Source of the DNA: Mesorhizobium sp. GbtcB19
GTDB lineage: Bacteria > Pseudomonadota > Alphaproteobacteria > Rhizobiales > Rhizobiaceae
DNA: 64,000 bases
Assembly: GCF_019091085.1 (NCBI RefSeq)
Contig: NZ_JAGXJY010000003.1
Location: forward strand, 124,001 to 188,000
Reading direction: 5' to 3'
Made by a program: the position numbers and the translations under genes. Shown piece by piece: positions 1 to 8,469 of the stretch (the first letter of the stretch is position 1; each line of letters opens with the position of its first letter). Below the pieces are notes generated by a model, which ran no database searches, was not told the DNA's origin, and saw only the letters and a program-made list of their open reading frames with translations.

Positions 1-534
1 GGTATCGAGACCGGCGACGTCATCACCGGTTTCGCAGGCCAGGAGGTCAAGGATCCGAAGGATCTGTCGCGCGCCGTCGCCGATGTTTCCCCGGGCGTCA
101 AGGAAACGCTCGAAGTCTGGCGCAAGGGCAAGGCGATGCAGATCTCCGCCGATGTCGGCCGCAACAGCGACGATCAGAAGGCCGCCGCGAACGGCAATGA
201 GGGCGGCAGTCAGTCTGGCGGGCAAGGCCTGCGCGTCCCCTCGCTCGGTCTCGGCCTGACCGACCTCACGCCTGACATCCGCGACCAGCTCAACCTTGCC
301 GACAACCAGCGCGGCGCCGTGGTCGAGCAGGTCAATCCGGACAAGGCGGCTTCGGCCGCCGGCATCCAGCCTGGCGATGTCATCGTCGGTGTCGACCAGA
401 CCCCGGTAAAGACTGCCAGGCAGGCCAACCAGGCGATCGCCCAGGCCGGCAAGTCCGGCAAGAAATCGGTGCTCCTGCTGATCGATCGCGGCGACTCGCA
501 GATCTTCGTCGCCGTGCCCTTCGCCGCCGGCTGA
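1..534 (+). CDS. Do-family (DegP/HtrA-like) serine endopeptidase, C-terminal part
   Basis: The reading frame is open from the first base, so the gene starts upstream; 177 residues are visible. They hold the end of one PDZ domain (GDVITGF and an alternating strand/helix pattern, residues about 1-55), a Gly/Ser/Gln linker, and a second complete PDZ domain (about 72-177, with AGIQPGDVIVGVDQ). Two C-terminal PDZ domains are typical of periplasmic Do/DegP proteases, which degrade or refold misfolded envelope proteins. The catalytic trypsin-like domain is outside the window, so protease activity is inferred from the domain layout. A strong hairpin follows the stop. Confidence 0.85.
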   Translation, partial: GIETGDVITGFAGQEVKDPKDLSRAVADVSPGVKETLEVWRKGKAMQISADVGRNSDDQKAAANGNEGGSQSGGQGLRVPSLGLGLTDLTPDIRDQLNLADNQRGAVVEQVNPDKAASAAGIQPGDVIVGVDQTPVKTARQANQAIAQAGKSGKKSVLLLIDRGDSQIFVAVPFAAG

Positions 535-546
535 GAAAAGCTTCGA

Positions 547-577
547 CAGAGCCCGCCGGCGTCTCCGGCGGGCTCTG
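547..577 (+). terminator. Hairpin terminator after the Do-like protease
   Basis: A perfect 13-bp stem (547-559 pairing with 565-577) with a 5-nt loop begins 13 bases after the protease stop. No long T tract follows, only a short AAAATTTC stretch, so it is a probable but not textbook intrinsic terminator. Confidence 0.6.
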
Positions 578-659
578 CCAACAAAATTTCTGTTGCCCCC
601 CGGAGCGTCTTCGAGAACACTCCTGCCATCGGTCAAACCTCCGGCGTAAGGATGTCTCG

Positions 660-1271
660 ATGGTCACGCGTGGCTTCTTTTCCGGACGTCGTCCTCCTTC
701 CGACACCGACGCGCGCATTCCGCCCGGCCAGTATCTGGAACAGGGTTTCCCAGTGCTCTCGGCCGGGCCGACGCCGCGCGTCCGCACCGAGGATTGGTCC
801 TTCACCCTCAAGCAGGGGCCGAAGCCGCTCAAGAAATGGAACTGGGCCGAGTTCAACGCCCTGCCCCAAAGCAAGATGACGCGCGACATCCATTGCGTGA
901 CGGCCTGGACCAAGTTCAACACACCCTGGCAAGGCGTGATGATCGACGATATTCTAGCCGACGCCGGCATCGAGCCGCCGACCGCCTACACGCTGGCGCT
1001 GTCCTTCGACGGCTATTCCACCAATGTGCCGACCAAGGATCTCGTTACCGGTAAGGCGATGGTGGCGCTGCTCTATGAAGGCAAGCCGATCACCGCCGAC
1101 CACGGGGGACCCGCGCGGCTTCTGGTGCCGCATCTCTATTTCTGGAAATCGGCCAAATGGGTGAACGGGCTGCAGTTCACAGAGCGCGACGAACCGGGCT
1201 TCTGGGAACTGCGCGGCTATCACATGTATGGCGATCCCTGGCGCGAGCAGCGTTATTCGAGCGATCCATGA
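660..1271 (+). CDS. Sulfite-oxidase-like molybdopterin oxidoreductase
   Basis: This 203-residue protein matches the sulfite-oxidase/YedY-type molybdopterin-binding fold. The motif DIHCVTAWTKF carries the conserved cysteine (Cys79) expected to bind the molybdenum, and the segment GGPARLLVPHLYFWKSAKW is typical of the family. There is no Tat signal, so it is probably cytoplasmic, unlike MsrP/YedY. The substrate is unknown. The flavin reductase encoded 24 bases downstream is the likely electron-transfer partner. The ATG at 660 was chosen because the N-terminal FFSGRRPP stretch is in frame with the domain. Confidence 0.85.
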   Translation: MVTRGFFSGRRPPSDTDARIPPGQYLEQGFPVLSAGPTPRVRTEDWSFTLKQGPKPLKKWNWAEFNALPQSKMTRDIHCVTAWTKFNTPWQGVMIDDILADAGIEPPTAYTLALSFDGYSTNVPTKDLVTGKAMVALLYEGKPITADHGGPARLLVPHLYFWKSAKWVNGLQFTERDEPGFWELRGYHMYGDPWREQRYSSDP

Positions 1272-1295
1272 GGGGCGACTCGTGAGGGTCAATCC

Positions 1296-2042
1296 ATGAG
1301 CTCCGAGCCGTCGCCGCAATCGCCCTGGCAGGCAGCCACCATCGCCCGCATCGAAAAGCGCACGCCGCGCGTCACCAGCTTCTGGTTCAAGCCGTCCCGG
1401 CCATTCACTCATCTGGCTGGGCAGCATGTCGACATAAGGCTGACGGCGCCGGACGGCTATCAGGCGCGCCGTTCCTATTCCATCGCCTCGGCACCGCAAG
1501 CCGGTGCCGCCGTCGAGCTGGCGATCGAGCGGTTGGACGACGGCGAGGTCTCGCCCTTCTTTCATGACGTGGCTGCGGTCGGCGACGAGATCGAATTGCG
1601 CGGGCCGCTGGGTGGCCATTTCATCTGGGAGGACAGTGACGGCGGCCCGATCCTCCTGGTCGGCGGCGGATCGGGCGTCGTGCCGCTGATGGCGATGGTG
1701 CGCCACCGCACGCAGCGCAACGCCGCGGTGCCCGTCGCGCTGGTGTTTTCGGCGCGGGTCTGGGACGAGGTGATTTTCCGCGACGAACTGATCGGCCTCG
1801 ACGATCGTCGCGACGGGTTCGACCTTGTGCTGACGCTGACCCGCGAACCGGCCAGGCGGCCGGCCGACTATTCCCGGCGCGTCGACGCCCACATGATGGC
1901 GCAAGCGATCGAGCGCCTGCCCAAGGCGCCGAGGCTCGCCTATGTCTGCGGCTCGAATGCCTTCGTCTCGGCGGCTGCCCAAGCGCTGATCGACGCCGAT
2001 GTCCCGGCGGGGATTATCCGCACCGAGCGTTATGGGGTTTGA
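1296..2042 (+). CDS. Ferredoxin-reductase-like FAD/NAD(P) oxidoreductase
   Basis: A 248-residue FNR-family protein. The FAD-binding motif RRSYS (about 59-63) lies in the N-terminal barrel, and the nucleotide-binding motif LLVGGGSGVVPL (about 121-131) opens the C-terminal Rossmann domain, which ends with the family's CGSNAF segment. No 2Fe-2S ferredoxin domain is fused at either end. It lies 24 bases after the sulfite-oxidase-like gene on the same strand, so the two probably form a molybdenum enzyme and reductase pair. The actual reaction cannot be read from the sequence. Confidence 0.85.
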   Translation: MSSEPSPQSPWQAATIARIEKRTPRVTSFWFKPSRPFTHLAGQHVDIRLTAPDGYQARRSYSIASAPQAGAAVELAIERLDDGEVSPFFHDVAAVGDEIELRGPLGGHFIWEDSDGGPILLVGGGSGVVPLMAMVRHRTQRNAAVPVALVFSARVWDEVIFRDELIGLDDRRDGFDLVLTLTREPARRPADYSRRVDAHMMAQAIERLPKAPRLAYVCGSNAFVSAAAQALIDADVPAGIIRTERYGV

Positions 2043-2110
2043 ACGCCGAGTTTAAGGCGTTGAAATTCGATCTATAACTTACTTACATCTGGTGTCACCG
2101 AGGAGCGAGG

Positions 2111-2344
2111 ATGGCCGCCACCGTTACAGCAAAAGGGCAAGTGACCATTCCCAAACCGGTCCGCGACCTGCTAGGGATCGTCCCAGGAAGCCAGGTCGAT
2201 TTCCGGCGTGCCACGGATGGAAGCGTGGTGCTGGCTCGTGTTGACAGGAAGCAGCCGGTTAGTCGCTTTGCCGAGTTACGAGGCCATGCCGGTGAGGGGC
2301 TCACGACCGACGCGATCATGGCGCTGACGCGTGGCGAAGCGTGA
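2111..2344 (+). CDS. AbrB/MazE/SpoVT-type antitoxin (VapB-like), orphan
   Basis: A 77-residue protein with an N-terminal SpoVT-AbrB swapped-hairpin domain (VTAKGQVTIPKPVRDLLGI, residues 5-23), the DNA-binding fold of VapB and MazE antitoxins. The C-terminal half (FAELRGHAGEGLTTDAIMAL) looks like the toxin-neutralising tail of VapB proteins. GAGGAGCGAGG lies upstream as a Shine-Dalgarno sequence. A toxin gene would be expected to overlap the stop, but only a five-codon relic is present, so this antitoxin appears to be an orphan. Confidence 0.8.
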   Translation: MAATVTAKGQVTIPKPVRDLLGIVPGSQVDFRRATDGSVVLARVDRKQPVSRFAELRGHAGEGLTTDAIMALTRGEA

Positions 2345-2358
2345 CGCTCGTCGACTAG
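2341..2358 (+). pseudogene. Five-codon relic of a VapC-type toxin
   Basis: A GTG overlapping the antitoxin stop (GTGA) opens a frame reading M-T-L-V-D and then a TAG. Many PIN-domain VapC toxins begin with Met-(x)-Leu-Val-Asp followed by Thr-Asn. The normal overlapping toxin start thus seems to be kept while the rest of the gene is missing. Only six codons support this. Confidence 0.45.
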
Positions 2359-2371
2359 ATTGAGCGCTATT

Positions 2372-3844
2372 TCAGCCGGTCGGAGAAAACTTCGCCGAAA
2401 CGAGCTGGAAGGGCAGCGCGCCATAGGTGGCGACGGCCTGCTCGTTGTCCCAGACGCGGAATTGCCGCGACGGCCGCGCCTCCAGGACCAGGGGCCGCCC
2501 CGCGGGGTCGAGCTTCACCTTGCCGCGAAAGCGCAGCATCCGCTCCCCGCCGGAGCGGCTGAGCGCCATCGAGCGCAGCCGGGCGACATGCCGGTCGCCC
2601 GCGTTGAGCTCCATCTCGATGCGTCGCCGTACCGGGGGAACGGCGACGCGCACGATGAGATCGAGCATCATCTCGCCGGCATCGCCTGACGGCTCGTCCA
2701 GGCTCTGCGAGAGCACGAAGACGTCAGCTCCGCCGGCGGCCTTTGCCGCCATCGGCTTGCCGCGCCACACAATATCCCGCTCGGTCTGCTTCAGCCGGCC
2801 TTTCTTGCGCTGCAGGCGCAGTTGCTTGGCCAAGCCGCGCGACAGCCAGGTCAGCGCCCCGAAATCGGTGCGCGGCTTGGCTTGCAGGACGGACGACAGG
2901 CGCGCCGCGCCGCGCCGGTCGGCCATCTCCACCACCTGCGCCAAGAGGGCTTCCGGCACCGCGATGCCGATCTCCAGCGCAAGGTAGGAAAGCGCCACCG
3001 CCGCGGCGACGGCGAGGCCGCGCCTGGCGACGACATCGAGGAATATGGTCCAGTCGACATTGCCGCCCTGGATGGCCACGGTGCAATCGACCAGCCAGTC
3101 GCTGTGCGTATGCGCGTCGAGGCCGCCATGCGCGATGGCGAGCGCGATGCGGTCGGCCGGCGAGGGGACGACCACTTTGACGCCGCCGAACTCCGCGGCG
3201 GTCGCCCGCTGCCAGATGGCGATGTCGTCCTCGGCGCTCTGCTGCGAGCCGTCATACGCGAGCTGATGCAGGTCGATGTCGCCGTAATTGCCCTTGAAGA
3301 AATTCATCGAGCGCAGCGACGCCAGCCTTGTCCGCAGATATTGCGGGGAAACACCGGTGGCGATCTGCCAGTCGCGGTCGCGCAGTACGTCGAAAGCCGG
3401 CTGCATATCTTGCGGTCGCACCAGTATATCGATGTCATGCGCCACGCGCCCGCGCTGCGCGGCGGCATCGAGCGCGATGCGGCTGGCGCCCTTGATCAGC
3501 ATCACCGAGCAGCCGGCGTCGACCATCGCCTTCAAGGCTGGCTCGGCCTCGCGCATCGCCATCCGCGACTTGGTCCACAGCATCTTTTGCAGGCCGACCA
3601 GGCGCGGATAGGCGGCGTGGCCCGCAAGCTTGCGTCCGAACCTGTCGGAAATGGCCGCCAGCAGGCGGTGTTCCCGGAAGGAGACATGGTCGATGTCGTT
3701 CTCGTCCAGCCAGCCGGCGGCGCAACGGCGCGCCGCCACCTCGTCGGGCAGAAGCGCTGCCTTGAGCAACTGGTCGAGCGACCCGGTCGGCCAGGACCAG
3801 CCATAATCGGGAAAACGCCTGCCGATGCGACGGATCTTCGCCAT
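2372..3844 (-). CDS. Nucleotidyltransferase family protein (NTP_transf_5 type)
   Basis: This 490-residue protein shows the minimal nucleotidyltransferase signature LIKGAS (about 116-121) followed by the acidic HDIDILV motif (about 136-142), as in the uncharacterised nucleotidyltransferases found in lasso-peptide and capsule-type clusters. The C-terminal 150 residues match no family I recognise. The start overlaps the stop of the preceding glycosyltransferase (TGATG), so translation is coupled. It is the last gene of the six-gene minus-strand operon. The function, transfer of a nucleotide or modification of a peptide or sugar, is inference. Confidence 0.75.
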   Translation of the reverse strand: MAKIRRIGRRFPDYGWSWPTGSLDQLLKAALLPDEVAARRCAAGWLDENDIDHVSFREHRLLAAISDRFGRKLAGHAAYPRLVGLQKMLWTKSRMAMREAEPALKAMVDAGCSVMLIKGASRIALDAAAQRGRVAHDIDILVRPQDMQPAFDVLRDRDWQIATGVSPQYLRTRLASLRSMNFFKGNYGDIDLHQLAYDGSQQSAEDDIAIWQRATAAEFGGVKVVVPSPADRIALAIAHGGLDAHTHSDWLVDCTVAIQGGNVDWTIFLDVVARRGLAVAAAVALSYLALEIGIAVPEALLAQVVEMADRRGAARLSSVLQAKPRTDFGALTWLSRGLAKQLRLQRKKGRLKQTERDIVWRGKPMAAKAAGGADVFVLSQSLDEPSGDAGEMMLDLIVRVAVPPVRRRIEMELNAGDRHVARLRSMALSRSGGERMLRFRGKVKLDPAGRPLVLEARPSRQFRVWDNEQAVATYGALPFQLVSAKFSPTG

Positions 3845-4521
3845 CAGCTGGAGCCGGCCTTGCTTTGCGCCCGCCGCAGCATGGCCAGGCGCGCCACTTC
3901 CAGATAACCGCGGTCGCGTGCGGCATCGCGGCCATAGGACAAGCTCCCGGGCCTGATGCGCCGTAGCGCCAGGACCTCGTCGAGCATGTCGAGGACAAAG
4001 CCGCTTTCACGGGCCCGGGCGATCCAGTCGATCATCTCGCCACGACCGCCGGGCGGATCGACCATCGGGCCGATGCTCTCGGCCACCTCGTGGCGGATCA
4101 GCATCGTCGAGCGCGACCAGCCGGGCATTGCGGTCGGAGCCATCGCGTCGGGCTCCCCGTCGCGGAAACTGCGGATATGGGTGAAGACCCCGGCTGTTGC
4201 GGGAAGCCGTTCGAGATGGGCCAACTGCGCCGCGATCTTTCCCGGCAGCCAGAGGTCATCGGCATCGAGCGTGGCAATGAAGGGTGTCGACAGCGCGGCG
4301 ATGCCGCGGGTGGTCGCGCTGCCCGGCCCGGCATTGTCCTGGCGCAAGAGCCTGAGCGGCAGGTCTATGCCGCTGATCGCGGCGGCGAGATCGTCGGTCG
4401 AGCCGTCGTCGACCACCACGACCAGTTCGGGCCGCAGTGTCTGCGCCGCCACCGATCGCAGCGTCTCGGCGATCGTGGCGCTGGCGTTGTAAGCCGGAAT
4501 GACGACGCCGTATGTGCCCAT
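3844..4521 (-). CDS. Family 2 glycosyltransferase
   Basis: A 225-residue GT-A fold enzyme. The N-terminus has VVIPAYNASATI, then VVVVDDGSTDD (about 34-44) for nucleotide-sugar binding, and LDADD supplies the metal-binding DXD motif. It is more distant from the two following glycosyltransferases than they are from each other. It overlaps both neighbours by one base (TGATG junctions). No membrane segment is seen, so it probably acts at the cytoplasmic face. Donor and acceptor are unknown. Confidence 0.88.
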   Translation of the reverse strand: MGTYGVVIPAYNASATIAETLRSVAAQTLRPELVVVVDDGSTDDLAAAISGIDLPLRLLRQDNAGPGSATTRGIAALSTPFIATLDADDLWLPGKIAAQLAHLERLPATAGVFTHIRSFRDGEPDAMAPTAMPGWSRSTMLIRHEVAESIGPMVDPPGGRGEMIDWIARARESGFVLDMLDEVLALRRIRPGSLSYGRDAARDRGYLEVARLAMLRRAQSKAGSS

Positions 4522-5273
4522 CAGTTGAACCGCCAGTCCGCGAGTTTTTTCAGCTCGAAGATGCCTTCGATCGGCTTCAGCGACGGATCGGCCCTGCGGC
4601 GTTTCATCGATTTGTAGACGGCGCGCAGGAACTCGCGCGACTGGACGTCTTCCTGTCTTGTCATGTTGCCGGCATGCCGCCGGTAATAAAGCGCCAGCGT
4701 GTCCGGCAGCACATAGCGGGGCCCAACCTCGAAGCTGCGCAGCAGAAAGTCCGTATCCTCGGCCTGGATGAAATCCTCGTCGAAACCGCCTATCCTGTCG
4801 ACCAGACCGCGCGCGAAAATCGCGGCCGAGAGATGAATGCCGCGAACGGTGATGCTGTTGCTGTCGGGGGCAGGTTCCAGGGTCTCCTCGTCGATCCTGT
4901 CGACCAGCATCATCCTGGAATAGGTGAGCTCGAGGGACGGATCCTTCCGGAATAGGTCCAGGTCCGCACCGAAGCGCCCGGCCGGCGAGATGTCGTCCGA
5001 ATCGAGAAAGGACACCAGTTCCGTTTCCGGCTTGAGCTGCCTGAGCCCGCTGTTGCGCGTCCGGGTCACGCCCATGTTTTCCTGCTGGAATAGTCGGATG
5101 CAGGGTGCTTCGTCCATCATCGCGCGCACGGCTTCGGCCGAACCGTCGGTTGAGCCGTCATCGATCACGATGATATCGAGATCCGCCGCATTGCGCTGCC
5201 GAAGCAGCGAGCGCAGCGCCGCGCCGACATAGGCCTCGCGATTGTACACGGGCATGATGACGCTCAGCCGCAT
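4521..5273 (-). CDS. Family 2 glycosyltransferase (paralogue A)
   Basis: A 250-residue GT2 enzyme: LSVIMPVYNREAYVGAALRS at the start, DIIVIDDGSTDGSAE, and FLDSDDIS as the DXD site. The start at 5273 was chosen over an upstream ATG because it matches the paralogue encoded just before it, which begins in the same way and has the same length, and because a GGGG Shine-Dalgarno-like stretch precedes it. The two genes look like a tandem duplication. The gap to the preceding stop is 60 bases, the only real gap between glycosyltransferase genes in this operon. Confidence 0.88.
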   Translation of the reverse strand: MRLSVIMPVYNREAYVGAALRSLLRQRNAADLDIIVIDDGSTDGSAEAVRAMMDEAPCIRLFQQENMGVTRTRNSGLRQLKPETELVSFLDSDDISPAGRFGADLDLFRKDPSLELTYSRMMLVDRIDEETLEPAPDSNSITVRGIHLSAAIFARGLVDRIGGFDEDFIQAEDTDFLLRSFEVGPRYVLPDTLALYYRRHAGNMTRQEDVQSREFLRAVYKSMKRRRADPSLKPIEGIFELKKLADWRFN

Positions 5274-5333
5274 GCGCGACCCCAATCCACCCAAACCGAT
5301 CCCCATCCGAGCTGATCCCATTGTGCCCGGGAT

Positions 5334-6086
5334 TCACATCATTTGCCACTCAGGCGGGCTTTTCAGCTCGAAAATGCCCTGCACGGCGCTGAGCGATGGA
5401 TCCGCCCGGCGGCGGCGCATCGATTTGTGGATGGCCCTTAAATGATTGCGGACCCTGCTGGTATGTTCTCTGGTTACGTTGTCGGCGTGGCGCCGGTAGT
5501 AGATGGCGACGCTGTCCAGCAGCTCGTAGGTCGGGCCGCTTTCGAACACACGCAGCATATAATCCGTGTCCTCGGCCTGTTCGAACTCCTCGTCGAAATA
5601 ACCGATGCGTTCGACGAGCGCGCGACTGAACAGGGCGGTGGTCAACGAGATTCCTCGAAGCGTCATGACACGGCTGTCGGGTGTCGGCTCCAGCCTCTCG
5701 TCGTCGATCCGATCCGCCATGGTCATCAGCGAATAGGTGAGCTCGAGATCGGTGCCGGCCTCGAAGCGGGCAAGATCGGCCTTGAAGCGCCCGGCAAGTG
5801 AAATGTCGTCGGAATCGAGGAAGGACACGAAGCCGGCATCCGCCGGCAATTGCCGCAGTCCTGCATTGCGCGCCTTGGCGACGCCCAGATGGCGCTGCTG
5901 GAACAGGCGGATGCAAGGATGCTCGCGCATCATCGAACGCACTACGTCGGCGGAACCGTCGCTCGATCCGTCATCGACCACGATGATGTCGAGGTCGGCG
6001 GCATCGTGCTGCCTGACCAACGAGCGCAATGCCGGCACGACGTAGCGTTCGCGGTTGAAGACGGGCATGATCACGCTCAGTTTCAT
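5334..6086 (-). CDS. Family 2 glycosyltransferase (paralogue B)
   Basis: A 250-residue GT2 enzyme closely related to paralogue A (same length, same DIIVVDDGSSDGSAD and FLDSDDIS motifs). The ATG overlaps the stop of the kinase-like gene (TGATG). The duplicate pair may add two similar sugars in sequence or use different acceptors. The acceptor cannot be deduced. Confidence 0.88.
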   Translation of the reverse strand: MKLSVIMPVFNRERYVVPALRSLVRQHDAADLDIIVVDDGSSDGSADVVRSMMREHPCIRLFQQRHLGVAKARNAGLRQLPADAGFVSFLDSDDISLAGRFKADLARFEAGTDLELTYSLMTMADRIDDERLEPTPDSRVMTLRGISLTTALFSRALVERIGYFDEEFEQAEDTDYMLRVFESGPTYELLDSVAIYYRRHADNVTREHTSRVRNHLRAIHKSMRRRRADPSLSAVQGIFELKSPPEWQMM

Positions 6087-7132
6087 CAGGCGCCTCGTGC
6101 GAGGAAATCCCCAATAGTGCCGGCGATCTCGTCGGGACGTGCCCCGAGGGAAAGCCTGTAGCAGGGCAGGAAGCGCGTGAGTTCGCTGAAGAACCGAAAG
6201 CCGCTTTCCCGCTCGCCAGGCATCTGCGCGATGCCGGACGGCGCCAGCGCGATGATGGCGTCCCTGCGCGACATCGGCACGATCGAACTCGTCTTGCCGC
6301 CAACGACATGTGGTACCATCAACGCAAGAATGTCCAGGCTTGCACGCGCCGGGCGAGGCGCGATCTCGCTAATGTGAAAGACGTGCTTGCCTTGCCAGTT
6401 GAGCGACCGTCCGGTCCCCAACCGCGTCTCCAGGCCAAGCCGCGCGAACCCCTTGGGATCCTGCTTCAGCGTCGAAAAAAGCGGTCGCGCCCTCACGCCC
6501 CTGTCGAGGTCGATCAGCACATAATCGTCGCCGACGCTGTCCAGGCCGTTCAACAGGCCGGCAACGACTGTGCCCGATTTGCCCGCACCCCCGGCGCCGG
6601 CCAGCAGCACGCCCTTGCCGTCGAGGCCCAGCGTGCCGGCATGGGTAAGCCGCATGCCCCGTGCGGCGTATTCCCAATGCAGGAAAGCGCGCAACGGCGC
6701 GCCGGGCTCCCACGGCGGAAACGCGTCGGCCGACCGCATCAGTTGCACGCCGATCTGCCGGTCGGGATCGTAGACCTGCCAGAAATCCAGATCGTGGAAA
6801 TGATGACCGCGCAGCCCTGCCTCGGCGAGCTTCCGGGCAAAGCCATGTTCGGTGAAATGCGCATCGCCCCAGCTTGCCGGCTCCGGCAAGTCGCCGATGC
6901 CGGGATGACCGATGAAGATACGGCATTGGCGGATGTCGCGCCGATCGTCCACGGCTTCGATGAAAGCGTGAGCAAGGGCATCCGCGAGCACGCCCCGATC
7001 GAGATGCGCGGTCGATTCCAGCCCGGGCAGGCCGACGGTTCGCTGGACCGGAAACTGCCCGGCCGCGCTTTCGGCGGCGCCGATGAGAAAGCGGGCGTAG
7101 TCCGGCAAAGTATCGAGCGTCACACGTGGCAT
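6086..7132 (-). CDS. HPr-kinase-related (HprK-like) P-loop protein
   Basis: A 348-residue protein with a Walker A motif GAGGAGKSGT (about 179-188) followed by GDDYVLID, as in the C-terminal kinase domain of HPr kinase/phosphorylase. The N-terminal 170 residues differ from bacterial HprK. Relatives are called HprK-related kinase A and occur with a PqqD-like protein in lasso-peptide-like and polysaccharide loci, where one member phosphorylates a peptide serine. The start at 7132 was chosen because the frame upstream only shadows the PqqD-like gene. The substrate in this operon is unknown. Confidence 0.8.
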   Translation of the reverse strand: MPRVTLDTLPDYARFLIGAAESAAGQFPVQRTVGLPGLESTAHLDRGVLADALAHAFIEAVDDRRDIRQCRIFIGHPGIGDLPEPASWGDAHFTEHGFARKLAEAGLRGHHFHDLDFWQVYDPDRQIGVQLMRSADAFPPWEPGAPLRAFLHWEYAARGMRLTHAGTLGLDGKGVLLAGAGGAGKSGTVVAGLLNGLDSVGDDYVLIDLDRGVRARPLFSTLKQDPKGFARLGLETRLGTGRSLNWQGKHVFHISEIAPRPARASLDILALMVPHVVGGKTSSIVPMSRRDAIIALAPSGIAQMPGERESGFRFFSELTRFLPCYRLSLGARPDEIAGTIGDFLARGA

Positions 7133-7169
7133 GGCCTGTTCCAGCCTGGCTCTGCCCCTCGCCGGCCGC

Positions 7170-7598
7170 TCAGGAAACCTGCTTGACGGCGGGCCAGCCG
7201 AGCGGTTCCTCGACCTCATGGATCGGGTCGACGATGATGAGGTCGGCGAGGTCGTCATGGACGCTGACATTGAGCGGTTCGCTCGCCGCCGCCAGCGCTG
7301 CCGGCAAATCGTCGGACGACGGAAGCGGCGTCGCGTCGGAAGGCGCCAGAAGCCCGAACTCGACCAGCTGCGCGATGAAGGCCTCAAGGGCGGCGGGATC
7401 GATCGTCGGAGCACCCCCGGCCGATCGGATCAGCGCCTCGGTGCCGACGCCCGAGGACAGCGCCTGCCACACCTTGCTGCCGGAATCGGAGAAGCCGAAA
7501 TACTTGCCGTTGGAAAGATCGAGCACGACAGCTTCGCCGTCGAAGGATTCAAAAACGATATCCTTGCTCGCCACGGCGTAGACGTTGGAAAGAGGCAT
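7170..7598 (-). CDS. PqqD-family (RiPP recognition element) protein
   Basis: The 142-residue product reads VVLDLSNGKYFGFSDSGSKV and then a helical C-terminal half, matching the winged-helix PqqD/RRE fold that binds leader peptides or partner enzymes. The ATG at 7598 precedes the domain by a sensible 10 residues; the frame continues upstream but with low-complexity sequence. It is the first gene of the operon, 37 bases before the HprK-like gene. PqqD-like proteins with HprK-like kinases are known as a conserved pair; its ligand here is unknown. Confidence 0.78.
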   Translation of the reverse strand: MPLSNVYAVASKDIVFESFDGEAVVLDLSNGKYFGFSDSGSKVWQALSSGVGTEALIRSAGGAPTIDPAALEAFIAQLVEFGLLAPSDATPLPSSDDLPAALAAASEPLNVSVHDDLADLIIVDPIHEVEEPLGWPAVKQVS

Positions 7599-8193
7599 GC
7601 CCTTGACCCCGCTCTGCAATTCCTGCCGACGGCTCTCCCGGCCGCAGCATCGCCTGACCCCTGGACACCGGCTGTAAACATTCGGTTCCTGCTTGGCAAG
7701 GCAAGGCGGGCCGCCGCCCTGTCGACCGTCTGGGGGCATTCGCGGTTCAGGCTCCGAGTTCAGCGCCGACAATGGGGCTGCCGCGACCCGTGCCAAAGTC
7801 GATCCGAACCCGTTCCTGAAGTGTCGAATCGATCCTCCGAACGGGGGTCGAATGGTTAATAGTATCGAAAAGTGACTATTAGGAGATTCTAAAATCGAAC
7901 CGAACAGTTCGTTTCTGTTGACGGTGCGTGCAGGACGGTGTGAACATTGGCACCCCGACACATTTGGTGAGCCAACCGATGCAATCGCATAAGCCATTGG
8001 TTTAGCTCAATAAAAATAGAGTAGTAGGCATGCTTATCAAAATTTCAAGGTGCGGATTCATGGTCCAGCTGGAAAAACTTCGTGATTGGAATCCGGCAGT
8101 CGGCTCACCCACATCGGGGCTGTCCGAACGACGCGATTTCATTCCCAAGACACGCCGCTAGACGGACGGAATAAAGATACTGGAGTAGCAAAA
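7599..8193. other. Intergenic region between PqqD operon and DUF680 array
   Basis: This 595-base gap separates the divergent PqqD-first operon from the DUF680 genes. The half near 7850-8060 is clearly richer in A+T than the surroundings and should contain both promoters. No convincing gene was found; short open frames here have no Shine-Dalgarno sequence. No promoter could be assigned confidently. Confidence 0.5.
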
Positions 8194-8400
8194 ATGAAAA
8201 AGATTGTTCTCACTGCCGCCGCCCTTCTGGCCATTTCCGGCAGCGCCTTCGCTGGTAGCGACAATTATGGTTCGCAGGCTGCCAATCCGCCGGCCGCGAC
8301 GGTCGACTCTTCCTACACGGCTTCGGTCCGCAAGGCAGAGCCGGCCACGCAGATCCCGGTCAAGACGGGCGCCGACCACAACCTTTTCGGCAACAACTGA
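8194..8400 (+). CDS. DUF680-type small secreted protein 1
   Basis: A 68-residue protein with a Sec signal peptide (MKKIVLTAAALLAISGSAFA, cleavage expected after residue 20) and a short mature region beginning GSDNYGS and ending NLFGNN. Small proteins of this kind (DUF680) are characteristic of Mesorhizobium, where they occur in families; no function is known. GGAG sits 9 bases before the ATG at 8194; the longer upstream frame lacks a ribosome site. It is the first of three tandem paralogues. Confidence 0.8.
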   Translation: MKKIVLTAAALLAISGSAFAGSDNYGSQAANPPAATVDSSYTASVRKAEPATQIPVKTGADHNLFGNN

Positions 8401-8417
8401 CAACCGGCCCTGAACCT

Positions 8418-8437
8418 GCGGCGGGCTCGCCCGCCGC
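8418..8437 (+). terminator. Hairpin between DUF680 genes 1 and 2
   Basis: A perfect 9-bp GC stem (8418-8426 with 8429-8437) follows the first DUF680 gene. There is no T tract, so it may stabilise the mRNA 3' end or attenuate transcription instead of fully terminating it. The same hairpin core recurs after the other two paralogues. Confidence 0.5.
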
Positions 8438-8469
8438 CTCGGTCGGATCAAGAAATTAGGAGCACTAAA

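Noticed and set aside
7599-8193. Small genes in the gap before the DUF680 array
   Set aside because: Short open frames exist on both strands, but none has a ribosome site or signal/domain pattern, and the extension of DUF680 gene 1 upstream lacks a Shine-Dalgarno sequence.
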